Origin: Candidatus Accumulibacter appositus
GTDB lineage: Bacteria > Pseudomonadota > Gammaproteobacteria > Burkholderiales > Rhodocyclaceae
Reading direction: 5' to 3'
Assembly (NCBI GenBank): GCA_000585055.1
Contig: JEMX01000028.1
Coordinates: 126,015 to 190,014 of the forward strand
DNA: 64,000 bases
Position numbers and translations under genes: made by a program. Shown one piece after another: positions 44,483 through 53,566 of this stretch. The notes beneath the pieces were generated by a model that worked only from the letters and a program-made list of their open reading frames with translations, did not search any database and was not told the DNA's origin. Within the stretch, counting starts at the first letter, position 1. Each line of letters begins with the position of its first letter.

Positions 44483-44511
44483 GGCAAGTGGAAACCTTGT
44501 TTCCACTTGCC
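44483..44511. promoter_or_regulatory. Perfect 13-bp-arm palindrome, candidate enhancer-binding site
   Basis: Arms GGCAAGTGGAAAC (44483-44495) and GTTTCCACTTGCC (44499-44511) around a 3-base centre. It lies 80-107 bp upstream of the sigma-54 promoter, where NtrC-type activators bind, and 80 bp before the divergent kinase gene. No U-run follows, so it is unlikely to be a terminator. A partial IHF-like match (AATCAG-N4-TAA, 44410-44422) lies between. Confidence 0.55.
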
Positions 44512-44590
44512 GCCCTGGCCTTGGACGAGCCGCGCTCCTGTGCCGCGTGCGAGAGTTGCACCGCGTTTCGATTCGCCCTAGGATCGGCGC

Positions 44591-45994
44591 ATGAAACGAT
44601 CACTCGTCGCCGGCAGCGGGAGTGTCCCGGACAAGCGACCGCCGCTGGACGCTCTGAGCGCCTCTGGCAGTCCGGCAGAGGCCGGGTCGGCGTTCGGCGG
44701 CGTCGACGAGGCGGTGTGGATCGAGGTGATCCACAAGATGGACGAGGTGTACAACGACCTCCTGCAATACGAGGTGGTGCTCGAGGAAAAGAACGCCGCA
44801 CTCGAGGACTCGCAGCAGTTCATCGAGAGCGTTTTGGCGTCGATGTCGGACATCCTGATCGTCTGCAATCGCCATGGTGCGATCGACGAGGTCAACGACT
44901 CGCTGCGCCGCTTTATCGGCCAGGATGAAGGCGAATTGCGCGGCCGGCCAGTGTGCGAGCTTTTTGCCGACGAGGCGTCGCGGCAGCGCGCCCGCGACTT
45001 CTTTTCGGCTGCTCGCCCGGCAACGGTTCAGGACTGCGAGCTACGCATCATGGGGCGAGACGGTAGTCCGCTGCCGGTCTCGCTGAACTGCACGCCGCGC
45101 CTTTCGGGAACCGGCAAGCTGGTCGGCATGGTGCTCACCGGCCGCCCGGTCGGAGAACTTCGCCGCGCCTACCATGCCCTGCGGCAGGCACACGAGGACC
45201 TCAAACGCACGCAGCAGCAGCTTCTGCAAGCGGAGAAGATGGCATCACTCGGCCGCCTGGTCGCCGGCGTGGCGCACGAACTCAATAACCCGATCAGTTT
45301 CGTTCTCGGCAATGTACTGGCCATCCGCCGCTACACCGCGCGCCTGCAGACCTACCTGGAAGCGGTGCACGATGAGCCGGGCCAGCGAGCGCCCGAACTG
45401 GAGGCGCTGCGTCAGGAATTGCGCATCGATCGCATCATGCAGGACCTCAATCCACTGCTCGACGGAATGACCGAAGGTGCCGAGCGGACCCGCGACATCG
45501 TCGATGGCCTGAAGCGTTTCTCGGCCATCGATCGCAGTGCCGACCAGGTTTTCAATCTGGCCGCCGTGGTCGGGCGGGCGGTGCGCTGGGTGGCGCGCTC
45601 GGGCTTGCGGGATTTTGCCGTCAAGGCCGATCTGCCGAGCGAGTTGCCGGTCATCGGGTCGTCCGGGCAGATGCAGCAGGTGCTGATGAACATTGTCCAG
45701 AATGCCTGCGACGCGACCGCCGGCTGCGAGGCGCCGAGCCTCGAAATCAGCGCCGAGCAGCATGACGGAATGATCGTCCTGTACTTCGCCGACAATGGCT
45801 CGGGAATTACCGAGGCCAACTTGGCGCGCCTTTTCGATCCCTTCTTCACCACCAAGCCGGTCGGGCAGGGGACCGGTCTCGGGCTGTCGATCAGCTACGG
45901 CATCGTCGAACGGCACGGTGGCCGCCTGGAAGCGGCAAACAGGCCGCAGGGTGGCGCCCTGTTTTCTCTCAGCCTGCCCCTGGCGCCGAGCTAG
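44591..45994 (+). CDS. PAS-domain sensor histidine kinase, HoxJ/HupT-like
   Basis: 467 residues, no transmembrane segment. A short coiled coil (about 45-75), one PAS domain (about 75-190, [20 protein letters not shown]), a dimerisation helix with the H-box [11 protein letters not shown] (H229), then the ATPase domain: N-box [16 protein letters not shown], and the G2 box [10 protein letters not shown]. Cytosolic PAS kinases of this shape next to uptake hydrogenases are the H2-signalling kinases HoxJ/HupT, which act with a regulatory hydrogenase (HoxBC) and an NtrC-type regulator (HoxA/HupR). Those partners are not in this window, so the assignment is contextual. Confidence 0.78.
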   Translation: MKRSLVAGSGSVPDKRPPLDALSASGSPAEAGSAFGGVDEAVWIEVIHKMDEVYNDLLQYEVVLEEKNAALEDSQQFIESVLASMSDILIVCNRHGAIDEVNDSLRRFIGQDEGELRGRPVCELFADEASRQRARDFFSAARPATVQDCELRIMGRDGSPLPVSLNCTPRLSGTGKLVGMVLTGRPVGELRRAYHALRQAHEDLKRTQQQLLQAEKMASLGRLVAGVAHELNNPISFVLGNVLAIRRYTARLQTYLEAVHDEPGQRAPELEALRQELRIDRIMQDLNPLLDGMTEGAERTRDIVDGLKRFSAIDRSADQVFNLAAVVGRAVRWVARSGLRDFAVKADLPSELPVIGSSGQMQQVLMNIVQNACDATAGCEAPSLEISAEQHDGMIVLYFADNGSGITEANLARLFDPFFTTKPVGQGTGLGLSISYGIVERHGGRLEAANRPQGGALFSLSLPLAPS

Positions 45995-47391
45995 AGTGGC
46001 TCGCCGCTGCCGGTCATCTCGCTCGCTCTTACCCAGCGGTCGAAATTCTCCTCACTGACGTATCCCAGGCTCAGCGCCGCTGCGCGTAGCGTACCGCCGT
46101 CGCGGTGGGCGCGCTTGGCGATCTCGGCGGCGCGGTCGTAACCGATGTGCGGCGCGAGCGCGGTGACCAGCATCAGCGAGCGTTCGAGCAATTCGCCGAT
46201 GTGTTCGCGCCGGGCCTCGATGCCGCAGGCGCAGTGCGCCTCGAAGCTGTTCATGCCGTCGGCCAGCAAGCGCACGCTTTGCAGAAAGTTGTGGGCGATC
46301 AGCGGCTTGAAGACGTTCAGCTCGAAGTTGCCGGACGCACCGCCGATGCCGATGGCGACGTCGTTGCCCATCACCTGGCAGCAGAGCATGGTCAGCGCCT
46401 CGCACTGCGTCGGGTTGACCTTGCCGGGCATGATCGAACTGCCCGGCTCGTTTTCCGGAATGCTGATCTCGCCGAGGCCGCAGCGCGGGCCCGACGCCAG
46501 CCAGCGGATATCGTTGGCAATTTTCATCAAGGCCACGGCAAGCGTCCGCAGCGCGCCATGCGCTGCGACAAGGCCATCGTGTGCTGCCAGCGCAGCGAAC
46601 TTGTTACTTGCCTCGACAAAGGGCAGGCCGCTGTCGCGGGCGAGCTCCGCGCTCACGCGTGCGCCGAAATCCGGCGCGGTGTTAAGACCGGTGCCGACCG
46701 CGGTAGCGCCGATGGCCAGCGGGTACAGCGAGGGCAGGGCGTCTTCAATCACCGCTTCGGCGTGTTCGAGCTGGGCCACGTAGCCGGAGAATTCCTGGCC
46801 CAAGGTCAGCGGCGTAGCGTCCTGCAGGTGGGTGCGACCGATCTTGACGATCGCCGAAAAGGCGGTGGACTTGGCCGCCAGCGTTGCGCGCAGCCGGGCC
46901 AGTGCCGGTAGCAGTGCGCGCGTGATGCCGAGAACCGCGGCCACATGCATGGCCGTCGGGAAGACATCGTTCGAGGACTGCCCGCGGTTGACGTCGTCGT
47001 TGGCGTGCACGCAGCGCTTCTCGCCGCGTTCGCCGCCGAGCAGTTCCGAGGCGCGATTGGCCAGGACCTCGTTGATGTTCATGTTGCTCTGCGTACCCGA
47101 GCCGGTTTGCCAGACCGACAGCGGAAACTCTTGGCTATGACGGCCGAGCAGGACTTCCTCGGCGGCAGCCGTGATCGCTGCGGCCTTGTTTTCCGGCAAA
47201 AGCCCGAGCTCGCTATTTACGCGCGCACAGGCTGACTTGACCGCGGCGAGGGCGAGCACCAGTTCCTCGGGCAGGCGTTCGCTGGAGATGTCGAAGTGCT
47301 CGAGTGAGCGCTGCGTCTGTGCGCCCCAGAGCCGGTCCTTCACTACCTCGATGCTGCCAAAGGAGTCCTGCTCCCAGCGCGTCGTGCTCAT
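45991..47391 (-). CDS. fumC: Fumarate hydratase, class II
   Basis: 466 residues, full length. Fumarase/aspartase signatures: [49 protein letters not shown] and the flexible catalytic loop [15 protein letters not shown]. It interconverts fumarate and malate and is oxygen-stable, unlike class I. Its 3' end overlaps the convergent kinase gene by 4 bases. Confidence 0.95.
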   Translation of the reverse strand: MSTTRWEQDSFGSIEVVKDRLWGAQTQRSLEHFDISSERLPEELVLALAAVKSACARVNSELGLLPENKAAAITAAAEEVLLGRHSQEFPLSVWQTGSGTQSNMNINEVLANRASELLGGERGEKRCVHANDDVNRGQSSNDVFPTAMHVAAVLGITRALLPALARLRATLAAKSTAFSAIVKIGRTHLQDATPLTLGQEFSGYVAQLEHAEAVIEDALPSLYPLAIGATAVGTGLNTAPDFGARVSAELARDSGLPFVEASNKFAALAAHDGLVAAHGALRTLAVALMKIANDIRWLASGPRCGLGEISIPENEPGSSIMPGKVNPTQCEALTMLCCQVMGNDVAIGIGGASGNFELNVFKPLIAHNFLQSVRLLADGMNSFEAHCACGIEARREHIGELLERSLMLVTALAPHIGYDRAAEIAKRAHRDGGTLRAAALSLGYVSEENFDRWVRASEMTGSGEPL

Positions 47392-47608
47392 CGCCCGGGT
47401 CGCCGTTGGCGGTGAGCGGCTTGCGGGAATCGGGGCATCGCTTTACTCCTGACTGATGGAAGCTCGAATCATAGCTTTCATGCGTAGTCACGGCCAGCAA
47501 CGGGCGTCGAGGAGCGCTTGCGACGGCTTCTTGTACAAAATAAATGTTTAGGTGGCACTTACTCAAAAAAGGCGTGCATGTTGCCTGGGTGCGTGCTATC
47601 GTTGCGCC

Positions 47609-50266
47609 ATGGTTAATCGACTGGCACGTTACGAATTCAGCGAACGACTCGCCGACCTGCTCGGCGAGTCGCGGCGCGACCTGCGCTTTCGGGTCACCCT
47701 GATGGTCACCGGTGGGCTGGTTGCTCCTGGCCCACGCGGTCGCGGCTCGCCACCAGCGACGCCGCAGTACGCCGCGCAGCTGTTGATTGGCGCGATGGCC
47801 GCACCGCAGCAGGCGCAGACCGTCGAAGCCATCCGCTGCTACGAAGATTTGCGACCCGCGGCGGTAGCGCCCGGGGGAAATACGCCGCGCGTCCTCTTTG
47901 GTCCGGCCGTCGCGACCGCCGATGGCAAAGATCAGCCGGCGGCGACGATTTGCCTGGATGGCATGCCTTTCGGCGAAGCACTCGCCCAGCTTCTGGAACT
48001 GGCCTGCGCCGAGGAAACGCGAGCGATCGTCGCCGGCGAACTCTTCGGCGTCTGGGTCAACCGCGGTTGTCCGGTTGCCTCACTGCAATTCAGCGCCTGG
48101 TGGCAGGGCCGCCGCGCCGTTTTCAGTCACACCTATGGCCTGGCACCGGGTGCTGCTCCGCCGGCCTGGCTTGATCCTCAACGTGGTGGATTGGTCGATC
48201 CCGGTCTGTTCCACACCGTTTTCCTGCCGGTCCGCAAATTGATCGAGATCGGTTCGCTTACCACCTTGTCCGATGACAGGAGTAGTCCAATGCTGAATAA
48301 ACTGGGCCACAAGATGGCCGCCATTGCGAATATGGCAAAACTCGCCGCCAAGACGCCGCACGGAAGTCGCTGGGAAAAGCTTCTCGCGACGCTGGCCTCG
48401 GTAAAGGCCTGGTCCGACCAGGTCGATTCGCAGGAAAGCCGCCTGCATGAAGTCAGCGGCTTCGGCAGCAACCCCGGCGAATTGAAGATGTGCACCTATC
48501 TCCCCGAGGGGCTGCCGGCGAATGCACCGCTGGTCGTCGTCCTGCATGGCTGTACGCAGAGCGCCGCCTCCTACAACAAGGGCAGCGGCTGGTCGACGGT
48601 TGCCGATCGACATGGTTTCGCGCTGCTTTTCCCGCAGCAGCAATGGAACAACAACCCGCTGCGCTGCTTCAACTGGTTTCGCCCCGAAGACAACGAACGC
48701 GACCGTGGCGAGCCGCAGTCGATCGTGCAGATGGTCGACCAGATGGTCGCCGAGCACGGCCTCGATCGTCGCCGCGTCTATGTCACCGGTACCTCGTCCG
48801 GGGGCGCGATGACGACGGTGATGCTGGCCAGCTATCCGGAGGTCTTTGCCGGTGGCGCGGTCATTGCCGGGGTCCCCTACCGGACGGCGAAGGGCTTGCA
48901 GGAGGGGCTGGAAAGCATCTTTCAGGGGCGTTCGCGCTCGGCCGAGGAATGGGGCGCGCTGGTGCGCGCGGCGTCGACACATCAAGGACCCTGGCCGACC
49001 CTGTCGGTCTGGCACGGCGACGCCGATACGGCGGTGAAGCCGATCAATGCCGAAGAGCTGATCAAGCAGTGGGCCGACGTGCACGGCCTGGACGCCAAGC
49101 CGAGCATCGAGATGCGCGTCGACGGTTATCCGCGGCGAGTGTGGCTGGGGGCCAACGGCGAGGAATTGATCGAGTCCTACACGATTACCGGCATGTCGCA
49201 CGGCGCAGCTCTAGACCCAGGCCCGGAGCCGCATCAGTGCGGCACCGCGGCGCCATTCTTCAACGCCGTAGGCATCTCGTCTACGCACCGCATTGCCGAT
49301 TTCTGGGGCTTGCTTGGTGAACGTTCGGCAAGTACGGGAGCGCCCGAGCAGGCGCCGGGGGCACGCAGGGCGGGCTCCGGTGCCGCCGCTGAGGCTGCCT
49401 TCGACGCTGCGGCGGCGCCTACAGGCGACGAGCCTGCGGTCGAGCCAATGGCGGCGGGCGCAGCGGCAGCTGAGCCTGCTCGCGAGAGCGCGACCCGTGG
49501 CCGGCCAGTCGATGTCGGTGAGCCACCGACTCGAGAGGAAGCAGCCGCCGACGCCCGCAAGGCGCGCGGCGGGACCTCTGACGAGGCGTCGGGAACTGGG
49601 CATCGCGCCATGGGTCTCGACGTGCATGGCATCATTTCTGCATCGCTGCAGGCCGCCGGGCTGCTCAAGCCCGGTAACCGGCCGCGCAGTTCGGCGCCCC
49701 TGGGCATCGACGTTCCGGGCATCATTTCGACGGCGTTGGAAGCGGCGGGGGTGCTCAAAGGTGGGGCGCAGCGCTCCGGCCCGTTCAGCCCGGAAACCTT
49801 GCGCAGTGCTGGCTGGGAAGGCGCCGGTTGGGATCTGCTGCACGACGATCCGCGTGCCTTTCGCGGCGGCTCGATGCTCTACGGGCACGCGTCGTCGGGC
49901 GATTCAGGGGCCGTCGGTGCGCGTGCGCAAGCCATCTCTCGGCGTCTTAGGCTGGGCCCGCGGCCGGAACTAAGCTATGTGCGGCGACTGGATCTGAACG
50001 CGGCGGTCAATGACTACACCAGCGCCAGCTTCCGGGTCCTGGTCGATGGCATCGTCGTCGATGAAGTCACGGCGATCGGCATGGTGCACCAGGAGAACGA
50101 ATGGCTGCGTCAGTCAGCGGTCGATCTGGCGCGCTTTGCCAACCGCGAAGTGACGCTGACTCTCGAAGTGGCGGCTTACTCCAACATCTACAGCACGGTG
50201 TACGCCAAGGCCTGGGTGGATCAGGTGACGATCAGCAACGCGGTCGATGTGGCGGCGCATTGCTGA
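47609..50266 (+). CDS. Multidomain PHB depolymerase-family esterase
   Basis: 885 residues from ATG 47609 (MVNRLARYEFSERLADLLGE); the earlier start at 47552 adds 19 Cys-rich residues without support. Modules: residues 1-225, a domain I cannot name (GGLVAPGPRGRGSPPATPQYAAQLLIGAM); 230-560, a PHB depolymerase/esterase domain starting MLNKLGHKMAAIANMAKLA, with VVLHGCTQSAASY and elbow GTSSGG (S397); 575-665, an Ala/Glu/Pro-rich linker; two related repeats at about 670-689 and 701-720 (DVHGIISASLQAAGLLK and DVPGIISTALEAAGVLK); and a C-terminal beta-rich domain, 730-885. No signal peptide is seen, so intracellular or non-classical export. PHA or polyester hydrolysis is the best guess. Confidence 0.78.
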   Translation: MVNRLARYEFSERLADLLGESRRDLRFRVTLMVTGGLVAPGPRGRGSPPATPQYAAQLLIGAMAAPQQAQTVEAIRCYEDLRPAAVAPGGNTPRVLFGPAVATADGKDQPAATICLDGMPFGEALAQLLELACAEETRAIVAGELFGVWVNRGCPVASLQFSAWWQGRRAVFSHTYGLAPGAAPPAWLDPQRGGLVDPGLFHTVFLPVRKLIEIGSLTTLSDDRSSPMLNKLGHKMAAIANMAKLAAKTPHGSRWEKLLATLASVKAWSDQVDSQESRLHEVSGFGSNPGELKMCTYLPEGLPANAPLVVVLHGCTQSAASYNKGSGWSTVADRHGFALLFPQQQWNNNPLRCFNWFRPEDNERDRGEPQSIVQMVDQMVAEHGLDRRRVYVTGTSSGGAMTTVMLASYPEVFAGGAVIAGVPYRTAKGLQEGLESIFQGRSRSAEEWGALVRAASTHQGPWPTLSVWHGDADTAVKPINAEELIKQWADVHGLDAKPSIEMRVDGYPRRVWLGANGEELIESYTITGMSHGAALDPGPEPHQCGTAAPFFNAVGISSTHRIADFWGLLGERSASTGAPEQAPGARRAGSGAAAEAAFDAAAAPTGDEPAVEPMAAGAAAAEPARESATRGRPVDVGEPPTREEAAADARKARGGTSDEASGTGHRAMGLDVHGIISASLQAAGLLKPGNRPRSSAPLGIDVPGIISTALEAAGVLKGGAQRSGPFSPETLRSAGWEGAGWDLLHDDPRAFRGGSMLYGHASSGDSGAVGARAQAISRRLRLGPRPELSYVRRLDLNAAVNDYTSASFRVLVDGIVVDEVTAIGMVHQENEWLRQSAVDLARFANREVTLTLEVAAYSNIYSTVYAKAWVDQVTISNAVDVAAHC

Positions 50267-50341
50267 CCCTTTCGCAAGCTGCCGCGACACCCCCCGGACG
50301 GCGCCAGGCGCTGCTCCGGGAAGTGCCGCGAAATGACAGGC

Positions 50342-51118
50342 TCAGCGGTTGGTGAAAGCCGCCTTGCGTTTTTCGACGAAGGCGGTCATACCTTCTTTCT
50401 GGTCGTCGAGGGCGAAAGCCGAGTGAAAGGCGCGCCGTTCGAAGAGCAGTCCCTCGTTGAGCGAGCTTTCGTAGGAGCGATTGATGCATTCCTTGATCAT
50501 CATCACCACCGGCAGCGAGAAACCGGCGATGCGGGTGGCGGTCGACATCGCCTCGTCGAGCAGCTTGTCGGCCGGCACGACGCGCGAAACCAGGCCTGCG
50601 CGCTCGGCTTCCTCGGCATCGATATTGCGCGAAGCGAGGCACATTTCCATCGCCTTGGCCTTGGAAATGGCGCGCGGCAGACGCTGCGTGCCACCGGCAC
50701 CGGGGAGGATGCCCAGGCGCACTTCCGGCTGGCCAAACTGAGCGGTGTCGGCGGCCAGGATGATGTCGCACATCATCGCCAACTCGCAGCCGCCGCCGAG
50801 GGCGTAGCCGGCAACCGCCGCAATCACCGGTTTGCGGCAATTCTTGACGCCTTCCCAGTTGCGGCTGATGAAATCGCCCTTGTAGGCTTCCATGTAGGTC
50901 AGTGACTGCATCACGGTGATGTCGGCGCCGGCCGCGAAGGCCTTGTCCGAGCCGGTGATGACGATCGCACCGATATTCTCGTCGGCCTCGTAGGCGGCCA
51001 GCGCGTCGCCCAGCTCGTCCATCAGATCATCGTTGAGGGCGTTCAACTGCTTCGGGCGATTGAGGGTGATCAGGCCGACTTTTCCACGGACTTCGGCGAT
51101 GATGTTGACGTAACTCAT
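50342..51118 (-). CDS. Enoyl-CoA hydratase (crotonase family)
   Basis: 258 residues from ATG 51116-51118 ([30 protein letters not shown]). Oxyanion-hole loops AAGADITVM and [13 protein letters not shown], and [21 protein letters not shown] with the catalytic Glu pair of true hydratases. It hydrates trans-2-enoyl-CoA to (S)-3-hydroxyacyl-CoA in beta-oxidation or butyrate-type metabolism. It lies downstream of the PHA-synthase-like gene on the same strand, 297 bp apart. Confidence 0.93.
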   Translation of the reverse strand: MSYVNIIAEVRGKVGLITLNRPKQLNALNDDLMDELGDALAAYEADENIGAIVITGSDKAFAAGADITVMQSLTYMEAYKGDFISRNWEGVKNCRKPVIAAVAGYALGGGCELAMMCDIILAADTAQFGQPEVRLGILPGAGGTQRLPRAISKAKAMEMCLASRNIDAEEAERAGLVSRVVPADKLLDEAMSTATRIAGFSLPVVMMIKECINRSYESSLNEGLLFERRAFHSAFALDDQKEGMTAFVEKRKAAFTNR

Positions 51119-51415
51119 AAAGGAAATCTCCAGATTCAAATTGGGTGATATTCGAGGATCCACGAGCAGGTGGACACTCCTGTTGCTGCGCTCGGCTGGT
51201 GCTTAGCGTTTGTGGCGACCGCTATCATGAACGATTTGCGCCGCCTTTGCCTGCTCTGGCGTCACTCTTTCGCGGGGCGCGCAGCCTGCGCCTGGCCAGA
51301 AGCAATGCGGCCGACCTGGACGATTCTCGTCGGGCCGGCCGCGTGATTTACAGGGGGTCAGAAGGCAACAGTCAGTTGCATTCTGCCGTTATTCCCTCGG
51401 AGACTCGTCCCCTGT
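51119..51415. other. Gap between crotonase and PHA-synthase-like genes
   Basis: 297 bp without a supported gene. A short hairpin (GCAAC/GTTGC, 51365-51379, with flanking AGAA/TTCT pairs) lies 37 bp past the PHA-synthase-like stop but has no U-run. The crotonase promoter should be here; none is obvious. Confidence 0.4.
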
Positions 51416-52885
51416 TCAGGCCGAGATGTCCATCTGGAACTTCACCGGGCCGCGGGCAGCCTTGCCGTTGGCATCGGTGAACTCGCCGGTAACCGGCGCT
51501 TTCTTGCCGTGCGGGCTGGTCAGGATGGCGACGTGACCGCCGTAGAAAGCGACTGATTCGAGACCTTCCCACCCTTCGAGGTGCTTGTTGGCGGCGGTGG
51601 CACAAGCCGGCGTGACCAGATCGTCCTTGATCGCGTAGTTCTGATACCACGGCACTTTCATGTCGATCAGACCCTTGATGTTCAGCGGCTGGTCAAAGAG
51701 CTTGACCGGCAGCGTGCCATCGTCGGAAATAGCGTCCTGGAAAGTGTGCGAACTCATGTTGGCGATGGCCAGTGGCAGGTGCACACGTTCCTTGAGCAGC
51801 CAGCGGAACAGGGCGGCAGGCGTCTTGCCCGGGTTCATGCCGGTGGCGCGCTGCAGCGAGGCCTGATCGAGCACCTTGACCAGCGGCGTTTCGCGGTCGA
51901 TGGCCACAAAGCGCATGCCGAGGCTGAGCAGGTAGCCGTTGGCAACCTTGTTGCCGCTCGGCAGGGTGGTGGTGACGAAGTCGTGGTGCATCTGCGGCAT
52001 GCCGCTGATGGCATCGCTGTAGGTGCCGTCAACCGGCGTCACGTTGGTGATCAGAGCGTCGCAGACATCGGTCAGCTTGCCCGAGAGGATGTTCATCATG
52101 CTGATGTAGCCACCCTGACAGGTGCCGTTCAAGGTCACCTTCTTGCCGTCGTTGAGTTCCATGACCTTGGCACAGAGCTGGCGCGTCTGCTCGCAGTCGT
52201 CCTCCGGGGTCATCGTCTGCACTTTCTCGGTGGTCATGATGTCCTTGACGACGCGGACGTAGGTCGGAATGCCCTCGTTGGCGAAGGAGTGGCTGTAGCT
52301 CTTGTTCTCGAACGGCAGGAAGGCCAGGATGTGCACGCCGAGCATGTACGGCGGGACGAGAACGACCGGCTTCAGATCCTTGCGGACCTTGACGCCTTCC
52401 TTGATTGGCAGCACCTGGTAAAGCTCGAAGCCGTCCGTTTCCGCCACCAGCTTGTAGTCCTTGGTGTTGAAATGAAAACCGAACTCGTCACCGATGGCTT
52501 CGATCTGTTCGTTGAAGTTGGAGACCGCTTCCATGATTTCGGCTTCGCGGCGCATATAGCCGCCGAGCTTCTCGCCATCCGACTTGAGGATGGTGTTCAA
52601 GTAGGCGCGCGTGCCTTCCTCGATCTGGTCGAAGGCGTAGTCGGCCATCTTGTCCTGCATGCCGGCGGCTCCCTTGCGGGCCAGGCCGGCGCTATGTTCC
52701 ATGATCTCGAAGGTTTCCAGCATGCTCATCGGGTTGTCGCGAGCAGCGGTCATGGCAATGTGGGCGGCAATGAACATGTTGTCATTGAACTCGCTGACCT
52801 CACGGTTCGAAGCGCGCATCATGGCCAGCATGTATCTCCACCAACTCGTGGTGAAATCCGGCATTTCCCGTAGCAGTGAATACAT
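51416..52885 (-). CDS. PHA-synthase-like alpha/beta hydrolase (second, divergent PhaC homologue)
   Basis: 489 residues with a strong GGAGGT Shine-Dalgarno. The nucleophile elbow is LNGTCQGGYISMM (C256), the G-x-C-x-G-G box of PHA synthases rather than a serine lipase box. D422 (IKDDLVTP) and H451 (FYGGHVAIL) complete the triad; spacings of 166 and 29 residues match class I PhaC. VLVPPYMLGVHILAFLP and ALITNVTPVDGTYS are also synthase-like. N-terminal 130 residues are helical and Met-rich (MYSLLREMPDFTTSWWRYMLAMM). It is about 230 residues shorter than the window's phaC. A polymerase, a thioesterase or a depolymerase activity are all possible. Confidence 0.75.
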   Translation of the reverse strand: MYSLLREMPDFTTSWWRYMLAMMRASNREVSEFNDNMFIAAHIAMTAARDNPMSMLETFEIMEHSAGLARKGAAGMQDKMADYAFDQIEEGTRAYLNTILKSDGEKLGGYMRREAEIMEAVSNFNEQIEAIGDEFGFHFNTKDYKLVAETDGFELYQVLPIKEGVKVRKDLKPVVLVPPYMLGVHILAFLPFENKSYSHSFANEGIPTYVRVVKDIMTTEKVQTMTPEDDCEQTRQLCAKVMELNDGKKVTLNGTCQGGYISMMNILSGKLTDVCDALITNVTPVDGTYSDAISGMPQMHHDFVTTTLPSGNKVANGYLLSLGMRFVAIDRETPLVKVLDQASLQRATGMNPGKTPAALFRWLLKERVHLPLAIANMSSHTFQDAISDDGTLPVKLFDQPLNIKGLIDMKVPWYQNYAIKDDLVTPACATAANKHLEGWEGLESVAFYGGHVAILTSPHGKKAPVTGEFTDANGKAARGPVKFQMDISA

Positions 52886-53566
52886 TTTTTACCTCCAGCA
52901 AACAAAAGTGAATCAAAACGGGCCAGCCCCTGCGGGGCGACCCACGAGTACCTTGCCTGCGCCGCAAGTCCCGAGAGTGACGGACTGGCCGCGAAAAACG
53001 ATTCTGGTGATCCTTGTTGCCCAGCTGCCAACGCCGTGGCCTGGCTCGCCAGCGTTGCTCCCAGCCGCGGTGGAATGGGGCGAAAAGACCACAAAAAAGA
53101 ACGTCATTCCGCACCGCACAATTCATTCTACTCCTCTGCGCCGGATTTGTTCACCCCTCCGGAACTAATGGCGACTATTATTCGATGGCTGGCAAGAAAG
53201 GCCAAAAAACTGGCATTAACAGCCCTGGTGCCACTACTGATGGGGGTTTGTAGTGGGGCGAATGGCCATCGAAAGCGGCTCGATCAGGCTTCCCCCGTTG
53301 CCAGCGATGGCGTTGTATAGTACTGGTATGTTGCGCTGCGATGCCAAGCTTTGCTGCCTGGCTTGCAGTCAAGCGACTTGCCGGCGCCGCCAGGCCCGCT
53401 GTGCAGCAGCGCTTCAATGCAGCAGTGCTTACTCGGCGACAGCACGCCAGGCTTGGTCGGCGCGTGCTGCGAGTGGCGCCCGCTGCCGACACCGTTGGAA
53501 TCCGGTTCAAGGGGTGGCGCATGCGCGCCTGGCCAGGCGCCCCCGGTCTCGTCAAGAGGAGGAGAA
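52886..53566. other. Intergenic region between divergent PHA-synthase-like and acyl-CoA ligase genes
   Basis: 681 bp. Short frames on both strands show no family features. The region carries both divergent promoters; a TATAGT hexamer at 53316-53321 is the best -10-like sequence, without a matching -35. A strong AGGAGGAG precedes the ligase start. Confidence 0.5.

Noticed and set aside
48080-49201. 373-codon minus-strand frame inside the depolymerase-type gene
   Set aside because: Antisense to the esterase domain, which has a clear nucleophile elbow; no domain of its own.
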